A stretch of DNA of 64,000 nucleotides from a virus. Below, in pieces: positions 43,864 through 51,495 of this stretch; the stretch's first letter is position 1, and every line of letters begins with the position of its first letter. A model generated the notes under the pieces. The model did not search any database, was not told the origin of the DNA, and worked only from the letters and a program-made list of their open reading frames with translations. The position numbers and the translations under genes are program-made. The stretch lies in IMG/VR virus record IMGVR_UViG_3300046096_000928, positions 1-64,000 of that record. One strand, given 5' to 3'.

Positions 43864-44259
43864 TTAAGTTACCTCTGGTATAACTTGCACATAACCCCAA
43901 GTAGTCCCTACTACTACCCCGTCAGGTGATTCTAATTCTAAATCCCAGACAAAAGTTTTAGAAACAATTAAATCATCTTCATCCCCTTGATACTTTGTAG
44001 GCTGTAGTAATGATGTTTGACTAGCTGTTAATTGCAAAGTTATTAATGTATAAGGATTATTTAGTTCGTCTAATTCAGGAAAAGTCAAAGGCAAGAAAGT
44101 AAAAGATGCTAATTCTATTCCCCCTCTAGATAAAAATGTATTCCTAATTTTTGCACGGGGATTATATGTTGAAACATCATTAGACCACCATATTGGTAAG
44201 GTGTATGTCTTACCTTGTATAATTGCTAAGTTTTCAATAAGGTTGATTGCACTTGCCAT
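43864..44259 (-). CDS. Putative baseplate/fibre protein (BppU-like N-terminal fold)
   Basis: 131 residues. Pattern IIQGKTYTLPIWWSND, RAKIRNTFLSRGGIELASFT, LITLQLTASQTSLL, VWDLELESPDGVVVGTTWGY follows phage baseplate upper-protein style beta sandwich domains. First gene of the virion operon; divergent from the promoter at 44310. Confidence 0.55.
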   Translation of the reverse strand: MASAINLIENLAIIQGKTYTLPIWWSNDVSTYNPRAKIRNTFLSRGGIELASFTFLPLTFPELDELNNPYTLITLQLTASQTSLLQPTKYQGDEDDLIVSKTFVWDLELESPDGVVVGTTWGYVQVIPEVT

Positions 44260-44309
44260 AACTAAATTTGTATTACTTTTTGTAGTCTAACATATCGACA
44301 AAATCGTAC

Positions 44310-44338
44310 TTGCTAGAATAAATCAAATAAGATATAGT
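44310..44338 (+). promoter_or_regulatory. Promoter family member P1: TTGCTA-N17-TATAGT
   Basis: -35 44310-44315, -10 44333-44338. The 17-bp spacer is GAATAAATCAAATAAGA, differing from P2-P5 only at its first base. Drives 44367-44609. Confidence 0.75.
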
Positions 44339-44366
44339 CAAAAATGAGACTTAAAGAGTAAAAAAT

Positions 44367-44609
44367 ATGAAAATAAATAGAGTTTGTGAAAAGTGCGGGG
44401 GTATTCATATAGTAAAGGCTGGACGTAGTAAATCGAATTATCAGCTTTATCAATGTCAGGATTGCCGTCATAAATTTAGTGAAACAGGACTAAAAATAGG
44501 CAGACAAAAAATTAATTTTAATTGTACTCAATGCGGGACAAAAGCTATTGCTAAAGGATTATGCAGAAAATGTTACACTAAATCACTCAATAAAAATAAA
44601 TTAATTTAG
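44367..44609 (+). CDS. Double zinc-ribbon protein, 80 aa
   Basis: First ribbon CEKCGGIHIVKAGRSKSNYQ...CQDC, like InsA-type transposase N-termini; second CTQCGTKAIAKGLCRKCY. Two Cys4 sites in 80 residues. Likely binds nucleic acid; no catalytic part, so not a transposase. Confidence 0.7.
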   Translation: MKINRVCEKCGGIHIVKAGRSKSNYQLYQCQDCRHKFSETGLKIGRQKINFNCTQCGTKAIAKGLCRKCYTKSLNKNKLI

Positions 44610-44617
44610 AATGTACC

Positions 44618-44646
44618 TTGACAAAATAAATCAAATAAGAGACAAT
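44618..44646 (+). promoter_or_regulatory. Promoter family member P2: TTGACA-N17-GACAAT
   Basis: -35 at 44618-44623, -10 at 44641-44646, spacer AAATAAATCAAATAAGA identical in P3, P4, P5. Confidence 0.85.
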
Positions 44647-44688
44647 GACAATATAAACAAAAAAACAAGTACACAGAGGTTAAAAATT

Positions 44689-45216
44689 ATGAATAACTAC
44701 GAATTAAAGTTGAACATCGATATAGCTACTATGAGTTACAGAAAACTACAAAAAGAGTTGAGACGTTTAAAAGAAACATACGGAGTGACAAACATTAAAT
44801 TAAATTCAAAAAGAACAGTTTTAGCCGCCGAATATAAAAGACTAATGATGATAGGGCATGAAGAAAAAGAATCTCCAAAACCAACCTTTAACGATCAAGT
44901 AGAAATCGTTGCAGAATTAGTAGGGACTAAAGCTACTAACATTTATCAATTAATGCGTGATCCTATCTCTTTAAAAGAAGCGATTGAGATTATGTCTTGC
45001 GATTTAGACATTGAACCTTATCAATTTGGCATTCTAATTGAAGATACTTTCAACATTTGTGATTTAGATTCCTATCTTAATGCAGAGAATGTTGATTTAC
45101 ATTGTTTTCTAAGAGAGATGGCACAAATGACAGAAAAAGAGGTAACAGCAGAATGTGAAGCTAGAAATGCAATTACTTATGCAGAAATAGCAAGAGCTTA
45201 CGGGATCGCTGCTTAA
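44689..45216 (+). CDS. SAP-like domain protein, 175 aa
   Basis: ATG at 44689 chosen as the first after promoter P2 with AGAGG upstream (the longer in-frame start at 44611 lies before the promoter). Residues about 15-50 (MSYRKLQKELRRLKETYGVT, NIKLNSKRTVLAAEYKRL) resemble a SAP DNA-binding motif and match the start of the 45693 product. Helical acidic C-terminus. Function unknown. Confidence 0.6.
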   Translation: MNNYELKLNIDIATMSYRKLQKELRRLKETYGVTNIKLNSKRTVLAAEYKRLMMIGHEEKESPKPTFNDQVEIVAELVGTKATNIYQLMRDPISLKEAIEIMSCDLDIEPYQFGILIEDTFNICDLDSYLNAENVDLHCFLREMAQMTEKEVTAECEARNAITYAEIARAYGIAA

Positions 45217-45246
45217 AATACGAAAACAAATAATACGGAGTAATAA

Positions 45247-45286
45247 CATTGATTGATAAAGCTATTAATAGCTTTATCAATCAATG
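45247..45286 (+). promoter_or_regulatory. 40-bp perfect palindrome covering a start codon
   Basis: CATTGATTGATAAAGCTATT followed by its exact complement. The TTG start of 45249-45581 is inside the left arm, so an RNA hairpin would close initiation; as DNA it could be an operator. Confidence 0.75.
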
Positions 45287-45581
45287 TGAAAAATTTACTT
45301 CCTTTGTTAAAAAAACAAAAGAGCAAGTAATAGAAATGGCAAGTAATGATAGTACTATGGAATCTATTTTTGAATTAGTATCTAATGAACAAGGAATCAC
45401 ACAAAAAGAACAAATTAAATCTTTAACTGCTCAGTTTTCTCTTAAAGATTATCAATCAATCTTATTTGAGATTTTGCCAAACTATACCTTATTTCAATTC
45501 TTATTAGATCGGACGGATTTAACTGATGAAGAAGCTTTATCAGAATTAGATTGTTATCACCAATTACAACCTCCTATTTAG
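45249..45581 (+). CDS. Hypothetical protein, 110 aa
   Basis: TTG start with CGGAGTAATAACA upstream; the next in-frame ATG is 28 codons on. Helical, acidic. Ends DCYHQLQPPI. Similar in size and style to the protein at 46593-46940; perhaps a distant paralogue in the second SAP-gene unit. Confidence 0.5.
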   Translation: MIDKAINSFINQCEKFTSFVKKTKEQVIEMASNDSTMESIFELVSNEQGITQKEQIKSLTAQFSLKDYQSILFEILPNYTLFQFLLDRTDLTDEEALSELDCYHQLQPPI

Positions 45582-45631
45582 ACATAGCTTTAATTAAGAT
45601 TTATTTTGTCAAAAAAATATTTTGAAATACC

Positions 45632-45660
45632 TTGACAAAATAAATCAAATAAGAGATAAT
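45632..45660 (+). promoter_or_regulatory. Promoter family member P3: TTGACA-N17-GATAAT
   Basis: -35 45632-45637, -10 45655-45660, identical spacer to P2. Drives 45693-46511. Confidence 0.85.
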
Positions 45661-45692
45661 AGTAATATACAAACAAAACAAAAGAAAAGATT

Positions 45693-46511
45693 ATGACTTA
45701 TAAAGAATTGCAACAAGCATTAAAACAGTTCAAAGTGGAAGGTTTAACATCAGTTAAGTTAAATGCAAGTCAAGAAGTATTACAGGCTGAATACACTCAA
45801 GTAATCGAACAAATAGAAATTGACAAGCAACAACAAACAAAAGATGGTTTATTAGCAGTTGATCGTTTTATTGAGATTGTAGAAAAAACTTTAACTGTTA
45901 ACCTTTATTGTGACTATAAGATAAATTGCTCAATGATTTTGGAAAATAAAGAGATAACATTTAATGAATTAATTTCAAAAATAGCCAAAGATGCGGACGT
46001 AAACAGAATAGATTTACTTTTAGCAGTAGAGCAAAACATGGAATATGATTTTAGTTTTAATCTGACTGATTATCGTTATAATTCAATTGAGTACTTTTTA
46101 GAAGTCTTTATTTTTCATGTAGTAACAATCGAAAAAAGATTAAAAGAAATAACTCCCCCCGTTTTAGAAATAGTAACTCCAGAAAATGATCCTTCTTTAG
46201 ATACGGCTATTAAATCTTTTACAAAGGCTATTAATCATGTATTTAAACGATTTGGTAGCAATAATTTTACTACTGAGGAATCTTTAAGATTATCAATGGG
46301 TAATGAGGTGACAGTCAATGATTTTATTAAATTTCTTAATCTAAACACTGGTTTTGATCTTACTGAATTTATGGAATACTTAGAATATCATCTTGAGGAT
46401 CAATACCAATATTTGATACAATATTCAAGTATTGATTATGGTAAATATCCGCTTAAAATGATTTTACAAGATTTTGCTTATTCTATTGATGTTTATCAGT
46501 TAATTGCCTAA
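45693..46511 (+). CDS. SAP-like domain protein, 272 aa
   Basis: Residues 1-40 (TYKELQQALKQFKVEGLTSV, KLNASQEVLQAEYTQVIE) are a SAP-like motif, homologous to the start of the 44689 product. The rest is acidic, Asp/Glu/Phe-rich and helical with two weakly similar halves (about 50-150 and 160-270). Function unknown; a DNA-associated role is inferred from the N-terminus. Confidence 0.6.
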   Translation: MTYKELQQALKQFKVEGLTSVKLNASQEVLQAEYTQVIEQIEIDKQQQTKDGLLAVDRFIEIVEKTLTVNLYCDYKINCSMILENKEITFNELISKIAKDADVNRIDLLLAVEQNMEYDFSFNLTDYRYNSIEYFLEVFIFHVVTIEKRLKEITPPVLEIVTPENDPSLDTAIKSFTKAINHVFKRFGSNNFTTEESLRLSMGNEVTVNDFIKFLNLNTGFDLTEFMEYLEYHLEDQYQYLIQYSSIDYGKYPLKMILQDFAYSIDVYQLIA

Positions 46512-46513
46512 TC

Positions 46514-46553
46514 ATTTAAAAGTTACTTAGAAATTTCTAAGTAACTTTTAAAT
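46514..46553. terminator. 40-bp perfect palindrome, probable terminator
   Basis: ATTTAAAAGTTACTTAGAAA followed by its complement; begins 3 bases after the stop of 45693-46511. Confidence 0.75.
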
Positions 46554-46592
46554 CTGCCAAAGAAATAGTAATTAAAAATAAAAGAGTTAAAA

Positions 46593-46940
46593 ATGATTGA
46601 TTTATTATTTGAAGAAGTTAATAAATTTTGTAAAGTAGATAAGGAACAAATTACTAAGCTATATAGACATAAAGATTTGAGAGAATTTCTAAATGAGTTA
46701 ATCTTAACTACTGATTTTGACTTAACAGACGATTTACAGGCTATTGATTATTTAAGAAGCAATGATCCTACTTTTAAAAAATCGATTCAAATAGCCAATG
46801 AATTAGGTATTTATCCAAAAGAGTATAGTTCCGTATTATTAGCCTCTATTTTAAAACGTTTCAATATATCTCAAGCAATACTCAGGCATTTTGAACAATT
46901 CCATAACGCTTATAAAAAATCAAAATTAGAAAATAAATAA
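46593..46940 (+). CDS. Hypothetical protein, 115 aa
   Basis: MIDLLFEEVNKFCKVDKEQI start, helical. AAAGAGTTAAAA upstream. No family recognised; paired with the next gene (8-bp gap). Confidence 0.55.
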   Translation: MIDLLFEEVNKFCKVDKEQITKLYRHKDLREFLNELILTTDFDLTDDLQAIDYLRSNDPTFKKSIQIANELGIYPKEYSSVLLASILKRFNISQAILRHFEQFHNAYKKSKLENK

Positions 46941-46947
46941 ATAAAAC

Positions 46948-47520
46948 ATGATTATTACTCGTGATTTAAAGGATAACATCGATATATTAAATGACTGTGT
47001 TTATTGGCTACAAAATCATAATGAAAATAACCTTGAATATAACCGACCTGTTTTAATTAGTGGCTGTCGTTTTATAGCCTATCGTTTCCCTAATAATAAT
47101 GGACAATTGGCGATCGCCAAAGTCTCAACTGGTAATCCTATTATTAATTCCGCCATAAATATTGTTAATCCGTTTGTGATCGATTTTTATCTTGACTTTG
47201 AAAAGGATTACATCATAAACTTCGATCAAGATTTCTCACAAGATTCGATCTACCAATCTATCTATAACCTAACAGTTGAGAAAATTAAAAATTTAAAATC
47301 AATACTTATTGGTTTTAAATTACAAAATAGAAAAGCCTTAGAATATGCCAACGATTTTCTCGGTCGTACATACGCACCTTTATTTCAATTAACTGATTTT
47401 CTCGGCAAAAGTTTAGATAAAAATGAGCTGTTAGACATCTTTAATCAGCAATTGTCAGATGATGATTACCAACTTACGATTAATCATTTAAAAGCTTTTG
47501 AAACACCTAAAACTCTATAG
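46948..47520 (+). CDS. Hypothetical protein, 190 aa
   Basis: Mixed alpha/beta, MIITRDLKDNIDILNDCVYW start, NNNGQLAIAKVSTGNP. No family recognised. HIP1 site at about 47109 inside. Confidence 0.55.
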   Translation: MIITRDLKDNIDILNDCVYWLQNHNENNLEYNRPVLISGCRFIAYRFPNNNGQLAIAKVSTGNPIINSAINIVNPFVIDFYLDFEKDYIINFDQDFSQDSIYQSIYNLTVEKIKNLKSILIGFKLQNRKALEYANDFLGRTYAPLFQLTDFLGKSLDKNELLDIFNQQLSDDDYQLTINHLKAFETPKTL

Positions 47521-47566
47521 TTTAAAATGCCTTAAATAATATAAACTAAATTTAGGATAAAATATA

Positions 47567-47872
47567 ATGTTTTGCATTATTACTTTAATTAATGTTATGG
47601 ACACTCAAAACAACCCACAATTTAGCATCGAAGATATTGCCTATTTTAAATGGGATAAATCAAAAGGGCTTATTTTGAGAAAATTACGCACCGAAAAGAA
47701 TTTAACCATGAAACAATTATCTCAAAAAATATCTTTACTTGGTGTTGAGTGCAGTGTAGATTATCTTGGTACTTTAGAACACGGCAGAGTTGAAAGTCTC
47801 AAAGTGGATAAATTGTTAGCAATAGTACATTGTTTAAATGCTTCCTTTGGTTATTTTTCTTCTAAATCATGA
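47567..47872 (+). CDS. XRE-family HTH regulator, WDKSKGL type
   Basis: 101 residues. FKWDKSKGLILRKLRTEKNL, then TMKQLSQKISLLGVECSVDY HTH and LGTLEHGRVESLKVDKLLAI. AGGATAAAATATA precedes the ATG; an internal ATG (MDTQNN) is also possible. Paralogue of 32175-32471 and 12589-12903. Confidence 0.75.
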   Translation: MFCIITLINVMDTQNNPQFSIEDIAYFKWDKSKGLILRKLRTEKNLTMKQLSQKISLLGVECSVDYLGTLEHGRVESLKVDKLLAIVHCLNASFGYFSSKS

Positions 47873-47989
47873 ATCTTTTTTTATTTTCCCTTGACATCGT
47901 TTTTAAAACACGGCAAGATATTAATATGAGTTAATCAACTCTAAAGAACCTTGACATAATCACAAATAATTAAATAAGGAAAGGGCAAG

Positions 47990-48474
47990 ATGATGTCTTT
48001 AGAATTGATTACTAAATACCTTTCAGTTTTGGATAACAACCAATTAGGCAAAGCTGAAATAAAAACGTTGGTGAATCTCTTAAAAGAATTTGAAAAAATA
48101 CCTTCTGAAATTGAGCGGTTTCAATTAAAAATTATAGAACTTATTGATGACAAGGCGATAAGTGGCTACATCGAGTTAGATGATTGGCTTTATCACATTG
48201 AAAGAAATAAACTCTATAAAATAATCTCTATCGATCCTGCCACTCAAAAGAGTTTATCGAATTAGAAAAAGAGATTGAAGACAGTCGAGATAAGCTAAAT
48301 GACTATATACGGACTGAAAATGAACAAATATAGAAGTTATGCTTAAAAATGCAGGAACTTTATGATCGTTTAGCTTCAGCAGTTGAAAACCAAACAGCTA
48401 TTAATTCAGACGGCTTTGTCTTTGTTAATAAAAACAATAATTTTTATCACACAGTAAACAATAAAGAGAAATAA
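47990..48474 (+). pseudogene. Broken paralogue of the coiled-coil gene at 13013
   Basis: Frame one, 47990-48265, gives IDDKAISGYIELDDWLYHIE, aligned with the 13013 product. It then shifts to ELEKEIEDSRDKLNDYIRTE, stops, and a 41-codon frame (48349-48474, MQELYDRLASAVENQTAINS) continues. TTGACA boxes lie upstream at about 47892 and 47945. Together with the HTH gene it repeats the 12.6-13.5 kb arrangement. Confidence 0.65.
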
Positions 48475-48476
48475 AA

Positions 48477-48836
48477 ATGCACATCCCAAACAGTCTTTTA
48501 AAAGACTTGAATATCGGAATAGTAACTTATCACGGTTATCAAATAACTTACCGTATCAAAGATGGTTATGTCAATGCTACACAGATAGCACAACTCTTTA
48601 ATAAGATAGTTTGGGAGTGATTACGTTATAACTTAACTCAAGAGTGTATCAATACTTTAGAGATTGAATTAAGTACGGATAAATTAACCGAAATTGGTTT
48701 AGGCTCACCCAAAAATGGGGGAGGTCTTTGGATTCACCCTAGTTTAATTATTTCTTTAGCAAAATGGATAAAAAATGAAGAGTTTATTTATTGGTGTGAA
48801 AGTGAGTTCACTAATAAAAGAAAATTAGTAGCTTAG
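48477..48836 (+). pseudogene. KilA-N protein with in-frame TGA
   Basis: MHIPNSLLKDLNIGIVTYHG, then RIKDGYVNATQIAQLFNK, TGA at 48618-48620, and after it LRYNLTQECINTLEIELSTD, GGGLWIHPSLIISLAKWI in the same frame. GYVNATQIA and GLWIHPSLI are KilA-N hallmarks. TGG to TGA nonsense change is the simplest explanation. Confidence 0.7.
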
Positions 48837-48837
48837 A

Positions 48838-48935
48838 ACGATTGCCACAGCGTAAGTCACTAAATACCGCTACAAAAAGATAGTCTCAACTGAAACTTGA
48901 GACTATCAATAATTAACCTTTCACAGGAGTGAATA
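48838..48935 (+). promoter_or_regulatory. KilA-N leader A (hairpin)
   Basis: CCACAGCGTAAGTCACTAAA, then GATAGTCTCAA/TTGAGACTATC (11-bp stem, 7-base loop), AATTAACC and CAGGAGTG before the ATG. Nearly identical to 49466-49559. Confidence 0.75.
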
Positions 48936-49461
48936 ATGATTTTAACATACAAAGACAGTGAAATTCAGCAACGAGATCAAGATAGTTATGTAAATTTAAC
49001 TCAAATGGCAAAAGCGAACAATGTCAGAGTTTCTAACTGGTTGCAGTTAGAAAGTTCAAAAGCCTATATTCAGGCACTTGAAGCCGATACGAATATAATC
49101 GCATCGGAACTTTTGATCATAAAGAAAGGTTGTAGCTTTAAATTTTGAACAATGGATAATGCAAAAACAGCGAAGAGGAAAAAAGATAATCGGAGATATA
49201 TATATTTTCCTTGACAACGGGAATAATGCCTACAAAATCGGATTTACTACTAACTTGAAGGAAAGAGAAAAGCAACATAAAACAAGCAATCCTTTTCTTG
49301 AATTAATTAAAGTTTATTCTTCTCAACGAATAGAGAATGAACAACTGTTACATCAAAAATTAAGAGATTATCAAATCAAAGGAACTACTGAATGGTATGT
49401 AAAAAAGCCACAAGTTTTGAGAATTAAATTAACTATTCTCAAAACACCCCAAATAGATTAG
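48936..49461 (+). pseudogene. KilA-N - T5orf172 (GIY-YIG-like) fusion, deleted and frameshifted
   Basis: 48936-49148 encodes the first half of a KilA-N domain (YVNLTQMAKANNVRVSNWLQ). The second frame picks up as VVALNFEQWIMQKQRRGKK and becomes a T5orf172 domain (DIYIFLDNGNNAYKIGFTTN, NEQLLHQKLRDYQIKGTTEW) to 49461. About 20 codons of KilA-N are missing between them compared with 49560-50285. Originally one protein of about 175 residues. Confidence 0.7.
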
Positions 49462-49465
49462 ATAA

Positions 49466-49559
49466 ATTGACCACAGCGTAAGTCATTAAATATCGCTAAA
49501 AGATAGTCTCAAATATCAGTTGAGACTATCACTAATTAACTTTAATAGGAGAGTAGATT
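49466..49559 (+). promoter_or_regulatory. KilA-N leader B (hairpin)
   Basis: Duplicate of leader A: CCACAGCGTAAGTCATTAAA, GATAGTCTCAA/TTGAGACTATC with a different loop (ATATCAG), then TAGGAGAG before the ATG at 49560. The stem is unchanged while the loop differs. Confidence 0.75.
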
Positions 49560-50285
49560 ATGATCTTAACATACAAAGACCAAGAAATTCAGCAACGGGA
49601 TCGAGATGGCTATGTGAATTTAACTCAAATGGCAAAAGCTAACGAAGTAGAAGTAAGTAATTGGTTGAGACTAGATAGCTCAAAAGCCTATATAGAAGCG
49701 TTAGAAGCCGACCTTCAGATATGCAGATCGAACCTTTTGATCGTGAATAAAGGGGGAATTGCTAATCAACAAGGTACATGGGCGCATCCTTTAGTAGCGA
49801 TCGCCTTTGCACAATGGATAAGCCCACAATTTCATATCTGGTGTAATAAATGTATCAAAATAATTTTTGAAACTGGTAGTTATTCTGTTTCAAACGTGAA
49901 ATCCGAACCTATACAACAACCAATAATCCCTGTTCATGTTGTTGCTTTAGAAAAATCACGAGCGATTACTGAAATTGATAATTCATTATCTAATAAACAC
50001 CCAAGACTTGCCCAACTTTTAATTGATCATATTGTTTCTGACCTTATAGGAAGTGAAAAGTTATTAAATGGCGATCGTCTTCGTGGTGTTGTAGAAATTG
50101 CAGAAGCAATGGGTTTTAAAAATGCAACTATCAAACGTTGTAATTTAGGCAAGTACGTTAAACGATTATGTGGACATTTAGCTAGTCAAGAGGAACGATT
50201 AGTACACGGCACAATGAGAGCGGTTGCGTGTTACCCAGAAAATAATGAAGAAGTAAAAACTGCTATCTTTAAATTCTTTAATTAA
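49560..50285 (+). CDS. KilA-N domain regulator with family C-terminal domain
   Basis: 241 residues. KilA-N in residues 1-110: RDRDGYVNLTQMAKANEVEV, NQQGTWAHPLVAIAFAQWIS, FHIWCNKCI. Residues about 125-241 are the same C-terminal domain as in the DinD-like protein 11681-12433 (VVALEKSRAI, HPRLAQLLIDH, LRGVVEIAEAMG, CGHLA, VACYPENNEEV). Different N-termini on a common C-terminus show domain swapping. Likely a phage antirepressor or transcription regulator. Contains a HIP1 site. Confidence 0.85.
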   Translation: MILTYKDQEIQQRDRDGYVNLTQMAKANEVEVSNWLRLDSSKAYIEALEADLQICRSNLLIVNKGGIANQQGTWAHPLVAIAFAQWISPQFHIWCNKCIKIIFETGSYSVSNVKSEPIQQPIIPVHVVALEKSRAITEIDNSLSNKHPRLAQLLIDHIVSDLIGSEKLLNGDRLRGVVEIAEAMGFKNATIKRCNLGKYVKRLCGHLASQEERLVHGTMRAVACYPENNEEVKTAIFKFFN

Positions 50286-50348
50286 TTACATATTAAAATT
50301 TCTGATAATACAATCAACTATTTATTAGAAATTTTAATTAAAAGTATA

Positions 50349-50377
50349 TTGACAAAATAAATCAAATAAGAGATAAT
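50349..50377 (+). promoter_or_regulatory. Promoter family member P4: TTGACA-N17-GATAAT
   Basis: -35 50349-50354, -10 50372-50377, spacer identical to P2 and P3. Drives 50409-50609. Confidence 0.85.
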
Positions 50378-50408
50378 AGTATTATATAAACAAAACAAGA
50401 ATAGAATC

Positions 50409-50609
50409 ATGAACAACCCAACTATCGAAACAAAAACTAAAAAAGAGTTAGTCAATGAGTATATAGGCAAACAAGCTAATTTATACTTCCGTACTTATAA
50501 AGCAGTTAAAGCAGAAGCAGAGTTAGAAAATATCGAATTATCAACTGAGGACTTACGCACAATCTCAACAAGTATTTTTATAAGCACTCAAAGAAAATTC
50601 AATCTTTAA
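50409..50609 (+). CDS. Hypothetical protein, 66 aa
   Basis: MNNPTIETKTKKELVNEYIG start; helical, charged. First gene after promoter P4. No family recognised. Confidence 0.55.
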   Translation: MNNPTIETKTKKELVNEYIGKQANLYFRTYKAVKAEAELENIELSTEDLRTISTSIFISTQRKFNL

Positions 50610-50667
50610 TCACTCAAAGGAAGTTTTTATGACTTCCTAAAAAACCAAAAATAATAACAATAAAAAA

Positions 50668-50901
50668 ATGACTAAAATTAAATTAATCAAATCTTTATTG
50701 CATACATTCAAAAAAATTGATGGCGTAAGGATTAGTAATGCGGATACATTTTTCTTTATCCGATTTAAAGATAGATTACTTATAATCAAAGCTAAATCTG
50801 ATAGTTTCCAACAACTAAGAGCAGGTTATACTTTACTCACTCAAATCCTTACTAAATTAGTTAATCCAAAATTAACCAGCCTTATTGAAAGTCATTATTG
50901 A
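50668..50901 (+). CDS. Hypothetical protein, 77 aa
   Basis: TKIKLIKSLLHTFKKIDGVR start; beta-strand rich first half (DTFFFIRFKDRLLIIKAKSD). Second gene of the P4 transcript, ended by the terminator at 50917. Confidence 0.55.
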   Translation: MTKIKLIKSLLHTFKKIDGVRISNADTFFFIRFKDRLLIIKAKSDSFQQLRAGYTLLTQILTKLVNPKLTSLIESHY

Positions 50902-50916
50902 TTCCAACTAAAATTA

Positions 50917-50970
50917 ATTAATTAAATAACTAAGCTATTTTGGAAAGATAAACTTAGTTATTTAATTAAT
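50917..50970 (+). terminator. Long hairpin, terminator-like
   Basis: ATTAATTAAATAACTAAG and its complement (18 bp) around an 18-base loop, just after the stop at 50901. Confidence 0.65.
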
Positions 50971-51039
50971 AATGAATAAGGCTAAAACAAGGCTATTAAT
51001 AGCCAAATAAATATCGAAAAAACTAATTTCAGAAATAAC

Positions 51040-51068
51040 TTGACAAAATAAATCAAATAAGAGACAGT
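51040..51068 (+). promoter_or_regulatory. Promoter family member P5: TTGACA-N17-GACAGT
   Basis: -35 51040-51045, -10 51063-51068, spacer identical to P2-P4. Drives 51112-51372. Confidence 0.85.
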
Positions 51069-51111
51069 AGTAATATAAGAACAAAAAACAAACACAGCGA
51101 GACTAAATTAA

Positions 51112-51372
51112 ATGAAAGATAAACTTGTAAAATCTATTCTAAACCTACCAGATGAGGATCGAAAAGTTGTAATAAAAAAAACGGCAGATATGTTAGCAGA
51201 ACTTTTTCCAAAACGAAACGAAAAACCCACTTATAGTTTAGGATTTCAGAAATACGAAAAACTAAACAAAAAACAAAGAATGGCATTACAGACCAAGTTT
51301 TGGGGGAGACCTTTTAAAGATATTACAGAGGCTCTGGAAACTCAAACTATTAAGGAAATTTTAGCTAACTAA
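51112..51372 (+). CDS. Hypothetical protein, 86 aa
   Basis: MKDKLVKSILNLPDEDRKVV start, basic, helical. Sole gene of the P5 transcript; strong terminator follows at once. No family recognised. Confidence 0.55.
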   Translation: MKDKLVKSILNLPDEDRKVVIKKTADMLAELFPKRNEKPTYSLGFQKYEKLNKKQRMALQTKFWGRPFKDITEALETQTIKEILAN

Positions 51373-51376
51373 AAAC

Positions 51377-51426
51377 AAAAATAATAACTAGGTTTATTCT
51401 CTCAAGATAACCTAGTTATTATTTTT
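51377..51426 (+). terminator. Rho-independent terminator
   Basis: AAAAATAATAACTAGGTT and complement, T-rich 3' arm; five bases after the stop at 51372. Confidence 0.85.
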
Positions 51427-51495
51427 ATAGGTTTCTCATCAGTTAAGCTAAAACAAAGCCATTAATAGCCAAATAAACAGCTATAGAGAGAAGAA

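Noticed and set aside
44367-44609. Insertion sequence (InsA-like zinc ribbon)
   Set aside because: No transposase catalytic domain, no terminal inverted repeats or target duplication; a second zinc ribbon completes the protein.
11117-48620. Stop-codon reassignment
   Set aside because: Interrupting codons are of different kinds (TAA, TGA), and many intact genes end in each of them.
44618-51068. Repeated TTGACA-spacer blocks as replication iterons
   Set aside because: Each copy is a well-spaced promoter directly before a gene, and the copies are kilobases apart rather than clustered.
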